64,000 bases of DNA from Meconema thalassinum (lineage: Eukaryota; Arthropoda; Insecta; Orthoptera; Tettigoniidae). The notes beneath the pieces are model-generated. The model made no database searches. It was not told the DNA's origin and was given only the letters and a program-made list of their open reading frames with translations. A program made the position numbers and the translations under genes. Shown one piece after another: positions 36,599 through 48,394 of this stretch. The stretch is taken from contig OX336389.2 in NCBI GenBank assembly GCA_946902985.2, forward strand, positions 795,088,979 through 795,152,978, in the 5' to 3' direction. Each line of letters starts with the position of its first letter. Position 1 is the stretch's first letter.

Positions 36599-36649
36599 GG
36601 GCCGATAACCTAGATGTTAGGCCCCATAAAACAACAATTATCATCATCA
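36599..36649 (+). repeat. 51-bp SINE-tail insertion with 12-bp target duplication
   Basis: GGGCCGATAACCTAGATGTT...CATCATCA, a word typical of the 3' end of an abundant insect SINE, is flanked by TATTCTACATGT at 36587-36598 and 36650-36661. The opposite foldback arm lacks it, confirming an insertion. Confidence 0.9.
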
Positions 36650-37115
36650 TATTCTACATGTTATAGGAAATGAAAAGCAATGAACGCCACCATCTGTTAC
36701 TTCGTCCCATTATACCAAACAGTAAGTGACAGAATAAATTATTAGTCAACAAATGAAACTTCATATTTCTATTTCTTTACATCACTCATTTACATTTCCC
36801 AAAAATCAAACTCCAATAATAACGACTACGATTCTGATTTCACGATATTCATTTAGTTATGAAGCAGACTAAACCTGTGACGCTATTGAAGTGCACCAAC
36901 AAGTCTTGACTCACACTCACAGTCAGCTCCCAAGTACTAGCCATTCGCTTTCTCACAACGAGTCACAGAAAGAAGGCGTGGCCTAGCCCAATTTTCATAT
37001 CCTCCATCTCTCAAAAAGTACTCGTCCGATTTGGGAAATAATAACACCGTTTTAATTTGTCTCAGTGACATCAGTTACCCTGTATGCAGAAATTTGAATA
37101 GCTCTATAAAAAAAC

Positions 37116-37839
37116 GAAGTTAGTGCTCTACCCGAAATTCACGTAACGACCACCTATTATTCGAAGGATGGGAAAGATCGCAAGGGACGCTGATACCCAG
37201 CTAGATAAACCAACCATTCTCTGCTCGATGGTTAGTTAGAAACCTCTCGATACAAAGATATTAATAAAAATACGATAGTACTACTACCTACTGTAGTTAC
37301 ATACGAAACCTACAACAAAGTATTGGAGGACGAGATTCTCGGAATCTCGAGGGTGAACGGTTTTAAAGGGGGCGCCAGTATCCATCTAATAGTACCACCG
37401 CAGCTGATTATGAAATTAAGAGTCGCTGAGTTCTATAAAAAGGAACAGGCAAACTAAAAAGTGCCTGCTAACGTTTATTCAATAGGGGCAACAGATATAA
37501 GAAATGTCCAACAAATAAATAATCAACATCTCACATTACGAAAATAGCTTCGCCTGGAACCAAAATATACCGTGAATTTCGACATTTGACTTCACTGTGT
37601 GTCCTCACTAAGGATTAAAACAAAACTATTCTAACATAGACACCTCACCTCGTCTATTCATATTCCTGAAAATGTCAACCACTGGTTGATCATCCGGTAC
37701 TCATTTTAGTTTAAATAATCTCTCGTAAAACGACGTTCTCGACTTACAATTTCTCCCTAAATTAGAAAGCTAACTATTGCAATGGGTACCATGTTTCGAC
37801 TTCCGGAAAATTACGACATATCTTCGCATTTCACATCCC
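37116..37839. other. AT-rich DNA, no recognised feature
   Basis: Nothing beyond short random open stretches. Confidence 0.4.
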
Positions 37840-39039
37840 CTACACCCCATAACCACCGTCAGTTCAAATGTTTATAAATAATTTATGTATATATGTATAT
37901 CACTTTTTATGGACACGATAAATATCGCAATTTTGTACCAATCACTTCGAATTTTTTACATAATATGTATCCCTCTAAAACCTCGGTCGAGTTCGTTAAA
38001 GGGCACAATCGGTCGAAAAAGTGAAATATCGCTATAACTCTCGTAATATTTGAAATATCGAATCCATTCAAAGTTCATACTATGTGTCGGATAAGGACCA
38101 AAAATTTATGTTTGAAAAGTTTTTTGATAGCACCAACCATTGACCAAAGGGGTGGGAAAAAGTGTTTTTTTTTGGGGGGGGGGGAACTATTTAACATATC
38201 TCTCTTAATAGGCACAATATCAAACCCGTACAAAAGGGAAAATATTCCCCTAATAATTACCGTACCTAAAACTTTTGTCTGAAAGAATTTTTGATCTGAC
38301 CCACCATTACGCCAAGGGATGAGGAAAATGATTTCGGAATTATACGAAAAAGCCAAAAAAAAGTGAAATATCGCTATAACTCCCTTAATATTTGAAATAT
38401 CGAATCCATTCAAAGTTGATAGGCTACTATGTGTTGGATAAGGCCCAAAAATTTATGTTTGGAAAGTATTTTGATAGCACCAACCATTGACCAAAGGGGT
38501 GAAAAAAGTGTTTTTTTCGGGAAACATTAATCATATCTCTCTTAATAGGCACAATTTCAAAACCGTACAAAATGGACAATATTCCCCTAATAATTACCTA
38601 AAACTTTTGTCTGAAAGAATTTTTGATATGACCCACCATTACGCCAAGGGATGAGAAAAATGATTTCGGAATTATAAGAAAATGCCAAGACCTATCAGAG
38701 GTTGCCATGACAACATCACTAAATTGATGATGGATGAGCCATCAGACGTTGCCATGACAACGCACTTGCACGATATCACATTCAGATTTCTATCTGACTA
38801 AGTCTGAAGCGGCATCGGTGACGTAACTGGTAGCATGCTGAATTTATATGCCCAAGGTCGCGGGTTCAAAATCGGCCGAAGTCGTTGGATTATCTAAGAG
38901 CGTTAAAAATCCCTCAGTATGATTTCCTTTGGAGGGAAAGTTCAAACGTTCGTTGCGAGTTCCTGGTTGCGGTGGTATCTAGTAACCAAGTTCAGAGCTA
39001 GGTGTCGTTGACGGTAGTATTTGGTAGCAACATTAGGCC
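37840..39039 (+). repeat. Composite repeat C, copy 1 (AT-rich body + tRNA-derived SINE)
   Basis: It begins CCCCTACACCCCATAACCAC. The AT-rich body includes GGACACGATAAATATCGC, TTTTTGATAGCACCAACCAT and ACCCACCATTACGCCAAGGG. A ~330-bp part of the body is duplicated in tandem (about 38025-38350 and 38360-38690). A tRNA-like head follows (GGTGACGTAACTGGTAG, then GGTCGCGGGTTCAAAAT at about 38867). It ends near TTGGTAGCAACATTAGG, earlier than copy 2. Confidence 0.8.
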
Positions 39040-41057
39040 CATCCCCTACACCCCAAAACCACCGTCAGTTCAAAAGTTTATATATAATTTATGTATATAT
39101 GTACCTATATACATGAAATCTCCAGTAAAACGGGACTTGATATTTCCTATGAAAAAACACAGTATATGGATACCAAATCAACAGGAAACATCACCTTGCG
39201 AACGCAATATGGAAAAATCTCGCAGGTCACTCACTTCAAATATTTAGGAGAAGCCATCCAACCCACAGGATTGAACACAATTTCTAATGCAGATAGAATA
39301 GTAAAATTGCAGAAGGCGTACAAGCTGACATGGAATCATTATAACAAAAGAGCAGTATCTCGCAATGCAAAATTGCGCCATTATAACACAGTTGTCTTGC
39401 CTGAAGCCTTGTACGCGGCAGAAACAACCGTCATTAGAGGAATGACAAGAATTCATGATATTGAGAAACAGGAACGAAAAATTCTTAGGAAAATCCATGG
39501 CGCTGTTTTCCGTAATGGAATTTGGGTCAGGAGACCAACAAAGGAACTTTATGAAAATACAGACACCATTGTAGATAAATTTAGGAAGAGACGTCTGCAG
39601 TTCTATGGACACATATATAGGATGGATGAGAACAGACTCACTAAGAAGATTTTCAATATCGTGAATGCAAGTAAATTAAAGACCAGTTGGATTAAAGAAG
39701 TACATGAAGACATGGAATTACTTAAAATCTCTGAAGACGACATTAAGGACAGAGAACAATTTAGAAATAAAATCAGAAACACGAAAATTGTACAAGTTTC
39801 AAGGAAAGATACATCAGGGAAAAAATGGACAGAGGAAAGGAAGAAAAAGCACAGTGAACTAATGAAGAGGTTTTGGGAAGAAAAGAAGAGAGGAAAAGGA
39901 AGTGAAGCTGTGATTGGCTCAAGTTCTCACGCTCTCCTGAAGGGGAATAATCGGAAATAATAATATATATATATATATCATTTTCTTTTGGACACGATAA
40001 CTACCGCAATTTTGCACCAATCACTTTGAAATTTTTACATAATATGTATCCCAATAAAATATCGACCGAGTTCGTTAAAGGGCACAATCGGTCGACGGGG
40101 GTGAAGGTGGGGGCTTTTATTTCGAAAAAGTGAAATATCGCCATAACTCTCTTAATATTTGAAATATCGCATCCATTCAAAGTTCATACTATGTGTCGGA
40201 TAAGGACCAAAATGTATGTTTGAAAAGTTTTTTGATAGCACCAACCATTGACCAAAGCGGTGGGAAAAAGTGGGGTTTTCGGGAAACATTTATCATATCT
40301 CTCTTAATAGACACAATATCAAAACCCTACAAAATGGACAATATTCCCCTAATAATTACCTAAAACTTTTGTCTGAAAGAATTTTTGGATATGACCCACC
40401 ATTACGTCAAGGGATGAGAAGAATTATTTCGGAATTATAAGAAAATGCCAAATGCCATCAGAGGTTGCCATGACAACACTACCGTACTAAATTGATGAGG
40501 GATGAGCCATCAGACTTTGCCATGACAACGTACTTGCACGAGATCACATTGAGTTTTCCATCTGACAAAGTGTGAAGCGGCTTCCGTGACGTAACTGGTA
40601 GTATGCTGAACTTCTATGCCCAAGGTCGCGGGATCAAAGCCGGCCGAAGTCGTCGGATTTTCTAAGAGCGCTAAAAATCCCACAGTATGCTTTCCTTTGG
40701 AGGGGAAGTTCTAACGTCCGTTGCGAATTCCTGGTTGCGGTGGCATCTAGTAACCTATTTCACAGCTAGGTGTTGTTGACGGTAGTATTTGGTAGCAACA
40801 TAAGAACTACTGCTTGAAATTAACCGTCTGCAGTCCTTATCTGAATTACAGACTAATACAGCCATCACAATTCACACCGTTTATCGGACAGATTCTACAC
40901 ACACCCAAAGTACACGGGGTTACATGACCGCGTTATCGCAGCCCCTAAACTGAGGACCCAACCAAACTCTCCGGGAGATAAAATTTTGCGTGAAGATGTA
41001 ACAGACCGTTAGATAGTTACACATCAGTGTCGAAACCTTGCATAAGGACAGTGTGAC
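39040..41057 (+). repeat. Composite repeat C, copy 2, interrupted by a LINE fragment
   Basis: It starts with the same CCCCTACACCCC block as copy 1, is interrupted at about 39112-39965 by RT sequence, then resumes in the TA-rich run before GGACACGATAACTACCGC. It is complete to ...AGGACAGTGTGACCACAAGTA. It includes the tRNA-like head (about 40585-40650) and the CACGGGGTTACATGACCGCG module (about 40915). Confidence 0.75.
39091..39960 (+). pseudogene. LINE reverse transcriptase C-terminal fragment, open for 289 codons
   Basis: The frame begins just after the catalytic region of a LINE RT (GLDISYEKTQYM) and continues through FKYLGEAIQPTG, RNAKLRHYNTVVLPEALYAAETT and RRLQFYGHIYRMDENRLTKKI to a Lys-rich end. 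This is the thumb/C-terminal part of a non-LTR RT. The YADD box, the fingers and the endonuclease are missing, so this is a 5'-truncated insert. The lack of stops over 289 codons implies it is young. It sits between two halves of repeat C, either inserted in its TA-rich part or as the native upstream part of a LINE whose 3' UTR is repeat C. The first 7 codons are probably flank. Confidence 0.85.
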
Positions 41058-44000
41058 CACAAGTAGTTCCGTGAAAAACTATACAGCTTATTTTCATATA
41101 TCCTACTCATATTAATTGCCTCTATCAACATACAAAATTTCCGTTAGAACGTTGTGATAGATTCGAAGATATTGAGAACCGTCCAAATATTTCAGATTGT
41201 CGCCAGGTTGGATTTTTATTTTTGTACTATTACATTAAGATTATTGTGTACGTGTGGTATTCAAACTTCAATCGCATGATTAGAACACAAGAAGTAAAAC
41301 CGAGATTTTAAAATTTCGCACAGCTGCCATCTTGTGATTATGCAAAAATTGAAATAAATTAGATGCCAGTGGATTGACATTTGTATAAGCATTTAACGTG
41401 CAACGTTTCACTGCACACGGATTGTTAATTCGCGAGAAACTTCCATTTAAATATTTATACTTCGCGTCGCCGCCATGTTGGATTTGTGCTCTCCATGTTA
41501 CTGAAAGTCCTATAGGTGAACATATGTTCATAGCCTCTATGAACATAAAAAAATTCAGTTGGATTGCTGTAAAAGATTCATAGATATTGAGAACCGTCTA
41601 AATATTTCGGATGGTCGCCATTTTGGATTGTTATATATATAGGCCATAGAGTTATGTACTGCCCCCGTAAAATGAATTATTTGGGATGAAAATGGGAAAA
41701 TTTTTCGAAGCCCATGATAAAATTTAACCAAGCAATATTGAGGTTGGAAGTAGGCAGAAACCAGTCGAGAGGCGACGTTGAGCAGGAGGGAAATTCCGTC
41801 ACGTGATTGTATTGCGCATTGGAAGTTTCCAGAAGCTTAGAATCGATCTAGCAACAGCGAATAATCCCAAGAATTGTTTAAACATTGTTATAAATTATCC
41901 GATTGGATATGAGCTTACAGCCAATAAGAAGAAGTTTTAGAGAAGACGGGAGTTCCAGCAACTAAATTTTTATGGATATTTAACACATTTAAGCCCCTTG
42001 AGAGTGAATTTATATAATGGTAAAGAGAAGAATATGATAATTAAATTTTGGAAATATTTTATAAGTCGATAGCAGGTCGCTATTGGAAGGAATACGCGAT
42101 TTGCTAGAGCCCACGCAAATTTGAGAGGGAACGCAAAAAGGCGGCCAGAATCGATAGACTTGGAGGGGAGACGCCAAGCATCGAGGCTCTTTATTATCTG
42201 AATGTTCGAGAGGTCAGACGTGTTTTGCCGGAAGAGAGAGGAGTTCCGAGTGTTTCACCGAGCTTGTAGAAGGTTGACTCGTGGAGACAAGGCATATGCG
42301 AGGCGAGAGTTAGGAGATTACCGCGCCTTGAAACGAAGTGAAGTTGCGATGAACTTATATGCCGCAATTACTTCGGTGTGATCCATTTCAGAGACTTTAT
42401 TTCCACTACAGATTGTAGCTTACTATCGTATTTAGTATATTTCGAACTTTGAGAAAATTGAGAATAATATTTCAGAAGATATAAACGTTTCTGTGAAGCG
42501 TGAGAAAAGTGTTTGTTTCCAGCGCGATAAGATACTTTTGTTCGAGCGACTACATCGCATGCACCAGACACAAGTGAGTAAGAGTGAATGTTAGCATTGC
42601 TTTTGTGGAACTGTATAACAACACCAATTAGATGAAGATGTATTCTATGTTGAAGAACATTATTAAGTCTGCTAATATGAAGTTAATTATGGACTAAATT
42701 AGTATGTGCGCCAGGGATATAAGCAGATAGGAGCGATATAGTCAGCGATGGAGCTTCGTTAAGGGAGTTTTGTTCATGAATGTCTACTTGATGAGCGAAC
42801 ATGAGACTTGATGTACAACTGTATTCTAGTGCATTATTGTCAGACATGAGCTCGACATTAACACCAGCGACTACAGAACTATGTTCATATTCCATCTACA
42901 TGAATGTTCGTGATGCGAGTGAGGTCCACGACTTTCTTTTCGAATGTCTTTCGAAATGGGAAGCTGAACTTTTGACACTGCTCGTTGTTTTGATGAAACT
43001 GTACTGTGGCGGAGTAAGAAGAGACATGAATATTATCAAGAGGTCCAGGGTAAACCCGGTCACAATGAAGATGATGATTGGAGGCCCGCAGTTCGATCCC
43101 GGTCGGAGCTTGCTGTTTTCCAGTAGGGGAATTCGTTCCATTCCTGAGGTCACGAGTTCTTGGATACGAGCTAGGATCCAACCTGGATCTTTGGAAGATG
43201 TAACAACTGAGTATTTTGTAATACTCTATCTTGAGCTTCTAGACTTCCAGACCAGGTAGGAGTGTTCACTAACCTAGAAGTTAGAGCTTTGTAGTGACAT
43301 TTTTGAGCAAATCCTTTATCCATATTTCGACACAATACTTATGAACTCCATGCATAGTCATTTTATTCTTCGAGATTATTTGTAGTGATCGTCTTTCGAC
43401 GCTTTTAGCTTTGTCTGTTTGAAATCCAGTTTCTGAACTGAGATATTTTTCTTGTTCGAGGAACAAGCATTTTGTCATTTCCTTTAAGGAATAGTAATTT
43501 ATTTTCGACGTTTATGAATTCATTTTGAATTCAGGTGATAGACATTTTAGGTTATGTGTCCGATTAAATTAATTTTTATTAGTTTAATTTGGGCATTTTA
43601 TCCGTCGAGAAGAGACATCAAGAGAGAAGATATTGGTAGTGACATATTGTGAAATATCATGGCATCATTTGGAAGAGAAACATTTCACGTGGAAACGATT
43701 ATTATCGTCAGAACCCATAGAGATTCGTTGAGAATGGAGATAATACGAATATGACTAATTGTATGTTTTATTGAAGAAAGCCATGAACTTTCAGTCATTT
43801 AAAATAATTTGAAGTTAGAAACTTCTTGGAAGATTTATTATTATCCGACGTTAGGGAAGTTCTTGTTTGATATCCTCGTCGTGATCGATTCATGTTGGAC
43901 ACACATATATAATTTTGTGATTAAGTATTTACGAGGAGTAATATAATGTCACGTTGTAGACATCATATTCCTTCATCGGTAAAAGTTGAACCCAGAAGTG

Positions 44001-46560
44001 TGAAGTTAAGATTCAGTATTTTTTATTAAATGTATACACAACAGTTTAAATTTATCTGAGTAACGTTTTAAAAGTAATAATGAGGAGGTCTGTATCGATT
44101 AGTCCAAAGGTCGTTAACATGTATAGATTAATGGTTTAACAATTGATGTTATCGTTCAGTAGACCAGAGATTGGTGTGACAACGCTGAGGAATTATGCCC
44201 TTTTTAAGGAATGCCAGTTTGAAAGAAGTGAAGGTGTTAACCCTTTGATAGTGGTTATATATGTAAGTAATTCCGTATGTAGTTGGAATACGAGGGTGTT
44301 GCGAAGATATTTCCGCATTTTATATTACAGTCATTGCGTGGGCATGACTAGGTTTGGCAAGGCATAAAAGGTGTGAGTTGACAGTACTCCTTATTTTATA
44401 CACGGCTTTGGATTAGAGAAGACAGGAGGGTCACGATTGAAATTGAAACGGGAAATGGATATTGACATCTGTTATGTTGTACTCTTATTAAGATTATTAA
44501 ACCCAAGTATGTAACGACATATGTTTCACCTTGAGTGGTCGAACGTATTTAATCTATTATGACACCAGATCAGAAAGGAGAGAATGGTGGTAGTATTTCT
44601 GAAGCTGTAGAAGCTTATGAGGATCCCAGTTAATTGTATTTGACATAACTGTGAGATCGGAGCTCAGGCTCACGTGTATATAGACACTACTTATTTTAAA
44701 GGATTGTAGCCTATGCTATTAGTGTCATTGTAAAGTCATTCAGTATTAACTTTCTTTATTTGCCAATCGAGTGTATGATACGTTAGGTATAGGAAGGTTA
44801 TTGATTGTTTAGCGTAGTGGTTAGCGTATGAATGTTGATGTGACTGGATGTGGTTTGTTTCTTGTTCAGTGTGAATGAAATGAACTCCATTGGGACGTCA
44901 CAATGCGAGAGTATGAAAGTAATAGTGTATAGAAGTTTTGTTTCATTAGCGTGTAGGATGTGTGTATGGTTCGCGTATTTGTCGGACGTGAATCTGTTTC
45001 ATTTTAACATAGCTTGTGATTCGATGGAGAGGTGTATTTGTGGGCAAGGTTGGAATGGCGAGGGTTTGTTAAAACTCGTTTCCATCCAAGGCCATTGCTC
45101 GGCCGCGCACAAATGTGGAGAGATGTTTCGGAACGACAGGCAAGCAGCTTTTAAACCAGCCAGCTCTGGGAATGTAACGGAGATTTTTATGTCATCCGAC
45201 ACGGGGTGAAGTTCGCGTGTTCATAGCGCCCAGATGTTCATTGTGAAGCGCGCCAGAGGAATGTAAATACACAGGGGTTTCTAATTGATGTATAGCTTGT
45301 TGTAATGACACAGGCTGCCCCAAAATTTGTCACAGCGTTCATGGAATACAGTATTATCAGTGGCGTAAATGTGAAGAAGAAAGAAAGGGAGTGTGTTTTT
45401 ATTTACTGTATGAATGTTTAGATTTAGTTTACACCTTTGTTATTAAATTGTTTAGTTTATTAGAAGCCGCGTCGTTTTCATTTATTTTAGATATAAGGAG
45501 ATGCAACTGTGAAACCCATTATAGGTCCAGAGGCTGACCACGAGATCCCCGAGAACGAAAGGTAGGTGTTCTACTTCGAGCTAAGTGCATTTTATGTCAT
45601 TCACAATTGTGTGGTAATTTCCGCCACGTATATTCATGAGGGTCTTGTTGGAGTGGATCCTTGACTAGTATTTGCGCCGAAGCTGTCAGGGTCTACGAAT
45701 CCAGCCTTGCTTCAGATATCCAACAGACCGCCTCTAGAATATACGGGGACAGTACCATTCAAGGACAATTATTGCCTAGGGTCATTATTCAAACTTTCAC
45801 TTCGATTGCATGATTACGACACAAGAAATAAAAACTTAATTTTAAAATTTCACACAGCCGCCATCTTGAGGTTATGTAAACAATTGAACTAAATTAGATG
45901 CCAGTGCATTACAATATGTAAAATCATTTACTGTACCACTTTTCACTGCGCTCAGAGAGTTAAATCACGAGAAAAGTCTATTAATATGTTTCAAATTCGC
46001 TTGGCCGCCATGTTTGTGTTGTACCTTACAGGTTTATAAAGGTAACATAGATAAACTTGTATCAGTACCTTTTATCAACGTACAAAATTTCAGGGTGATA
46101 TCTTTGATAGTTTCTGCGATATAGAATGTCAGTGAAATATTTCGCACAACCGCCATTTTGAGGTTATATAAATAATTGAACTAAATTTGATTCCGGTGAA
46201 TTACAATGTGCATAGACATTTTCTTTACCAAGTTTCATTACGTTTGGATAGTTAAATCGCGAGAAAAGTCTAATTAAAAGTCTCAAATTCGCTTGGCTGC
46301 CATGTTGGTTTTGTAGTTACCAGGTTTTTGAAAGTCTCATAGGTGAACATTTAGTAGTGCCCTTTATCACCGTACACAATTTCAGGGCAATATCGGTAAT
46401 AGTTTCGGAGACACTGAATGCTAGTGAAATATTTCGCACAGCCGCCATGTTGGATTGGTGAAACATAATAAAATTTGTAGGGCGGTCGGGGTCGGCCAGA
46501 ATAGTGCTATGATCTTACCGAGTTTCATTGAATTCGCTGCAGCCCTTTAGATGTCTAACA
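41058..46560 (+). repeat. T1 repeat copy, split by a 4.1-kb insertion
   Basis: The T1 sequence runs 41058-41659 and 45752-46560. The second part holds unit marks at about 45850, 46140 and 46433 (CACAGCCGCCAT-type) with spacings of 290 and 293 bp, and ends with the GAGTTTCATTGAATTCGCTG tail. Joining the two parts reproduces the uninterrupted copy at 23396-23560. Confidence 0.85.
41660..45751. mobile_element. 4092-bp insertion with TG...CA ends and GTAC duplication, probable giant solo LTR
   Basis: GTAC is present at 41656-41659 and 45752-45755. The insert starts TGCCCCCGTA and ends TACGGGGACA, inverted matches at 9 of 10 positions. The empty site is seen in the T1 copy at about 23416 (TTATGTACCATT). 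No internal terminal repeat, gag, pol or transposase was found. TG/CA ends with a 4-bp duplication are typical of LTR elements, so a solo LTR is the best reading. A non-autonomous element is the alternative. No protein of recognisable type occurs in it. The longest open stretch (42801-43259) is uninformative. Confidence 0.75.
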
Positions 46561-46791
46561 CTCCCTAATTTTCTAAAAGACGGGGAGTTTGAAGATTTGG
46601 ATGCAGAAGATCTTTTTCTGGAGCTACAATTATTTTGGTACGCTGTTCCGTGATCTATAAAAAGTGCATTAGAGTACTTAGCCCCGATAAGGTAGTTATA
46701 TCCTAATTTAACGACGGCATATCGAATTATGCTTACAATTCCTATAACGGTTGCGTCGGAGGAAAGGAGTTTTTCCATTTTGAAACTAATC

Positions 46792-46870
46792 AAACCAAGT
46801 CGTTCCGTGAAGAACTAAATCCTATTTTCATATATCCAACTTATGTTAATTGCCACTATCAACATACAAA
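46792..46870 (+). repeat. T1 repeat fragment
   Basis: CCGTGAAGAACTAAATCCTA... to CAACATACAAA matches 18733 and 41062. It is cut off by the SINE that follows. Confidence 0.65.
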
Positions 46871-47241
46871 ATAGCTTGCCACGGTGGGTGAGTGGTCAAC
46901 GTGTCGGTCTACTAACCCCAAGCTTGCATATTCGTTCCTGGCCGTGGTAAGTGATTTTTGAAAGGCGGCAAAATTACGACACCATGTCATACGATGTTGG
47001 CATGTCAAAGGACCCATTTGAATTCAGTAGGCCGGGTTCATAATGCACAAATTAATCTCTGGAGTTTCCGCCAACACAAAGTTCCCCATTCCTCTTCTAG
47101 AAAGCGCTATAGTGTTCAAGGAGCTTAGATATCTAACCTGAAGCACTTTCATAGTGCTTCAAGGAACAACGAAATCGACATGCAAGCTACCCTCTGGGTG
47201 TCAAATAAGAAAGCTTGCACCCGGCACGCGAGGCCATACGA

Positions 47242-47314
<73 letters not shown>
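46871..47314 (+). repeat. SINE family A, full copy, with (ATT)n tail
   Basis: The 444-bp element is flanked by AACATACAAA at 46861-46870 and 47315-47324. The head is GCTTGCCACGGTGGGTGAGTGG with a degenerate B box. The body includes GTTGGCATGTCAAAGGACCC and CCGCCAACACAAAGTTC. The 3' half has TCTAGAAAGCGCTATAG and GCAAGCTACCCTCTGGGTGTC, then a run of about 24 ATT units. It is the intact reference for the split copy at 58486-60410. Confidence 0.88.
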
Positions 47315-47317
<3 letters not shown>

Positions 47318-47324
47318 ATACAAA

Positions 47325-48175
47325 TGAATCCATTCAAACTTCATACTATGTGTCGGATAAGGCCCAAAAATTTATGTTTGATAAGTTTTTTGATGGCACC
47401 AACCATTGACCAAAGGGGTGGGAAAAGGTGGGTTTTCGGGAATCATTAATCATATCTCTCTTAATAGGCACAATATCAAAACCATACAAAATGGACAATA
47501 TTCCCCTAATAATTACTTAAAACTTTTGTCTGAAAGAATTTTTGATATGAACCACCATTACGCCAAGGGATGAGAAAAATGATTTCGGAATTATAAGAAA
47601 ATGCCAAATGCCATCAGAGGTTGCCATGACAACACTACTAAATTGATGAGGGATGAGCCATCAGACGTTGCCATGACAATGCACTTGCACGAGATCACAT
47701 TCAGTTTTCTATCTGACTAAGTCTGAAGCGGCTTCGGTGACGTAACTGGTAGTATGCTGAACTTCTGAGCCCAAGGTCGCGGGTTCAAAGTCGGCCGAAG
47801 TCGTCGGATTTTGTAAGAGCGTTAAAAATCCCTCAGTATGCTTTCCTTTGGAGGGGAAGTTCTAACGTTCGTTGCGAGTTCCTGGTTGCGGTGGCATCTA
47901 GTAAACAAGCTCACAGCTAGGTGTCGTTGACGGTAGTATTTGGTAGCAACATAAGGAACTACTGCTTGAAATTGACCGTCTGCAGTCCTTACCTGAATTA
48001 CAGACCAATACAGCCATCACAATTCACACCGTTTATCAGACAGATTCTACACTCACCCCAAAATACAGTACACGGGGTTACATGACCGCGTTGTCGCAGC
48101 CCCTAAACTGAGGAACCAACCAAAATCTCTGCGGGAGATAACATTTTGCGTGAACAAGTAACATACCGTTAGGAA
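47325..48175 (+). repeat. Composite repeat C, copy 3 (5'-truncated)
   Basis: It starts inside the AT-rich body at GAATCCATTCAAACTTCATA and continues through the tRNA-like head (about 47735-47800) and the CACGGGGTTACATGACCGCG module (48072) to ACATTTTGCGTGAACAAGTA. Confidence 0.8.
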
Positions 48176-48394
48176 AAAAATACAATATTGGCTTAAACAC
48201 AGTTTTGCTACAATTAATGAATACTCATTCGTTCTCTAAATATTACGTAATGTTGCACGATCAGGCGCAATCTGCCTGGCAGAACACTTTTGCAACAACA
48301 AAAATCCTTCCTTAGTTGACGTTTTCGACACACTGAAAACATATTCCCAATATTTCATGTTTCCAACTTGAAAAGTTTTCGCTGGGCGTGATGA

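Larger units (their letters stand above)
32819..37115. mobile_element. Foldback-like structure with ~0.85-kb inverted arms
   Basis: The left arm (about 32960-33800) is repeated in inverse orientation at about 36230-37110. Examples are ACTTTTTGAGAAATTG with its complement near 37015, and ATTCCAGCCACTGAATGAATA with its complement near 36245. Within the left arm a CACCTAAGATGTTAC block occurs twice (32829 and 33452), so the arm contains related sub-repeats. The 2.4-kb interior holds a SINE and a DDE transposase relic. Whether that transposase belongs to the element or was captured is unknown. Outer target duplications were not identified. Confidence 0.75.

Noticed and set aside
42801..43259. 152-codon frame in the 4.1-kb insertion
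   Set aside because: No domain recognised; it lies in non-coding LTR-like sequence with equally long antisense stretches.
47149..47449. Open frames encoding long Ile runs on both strands
   Set aside because: These translate the (ATT)n tail of a SINE.
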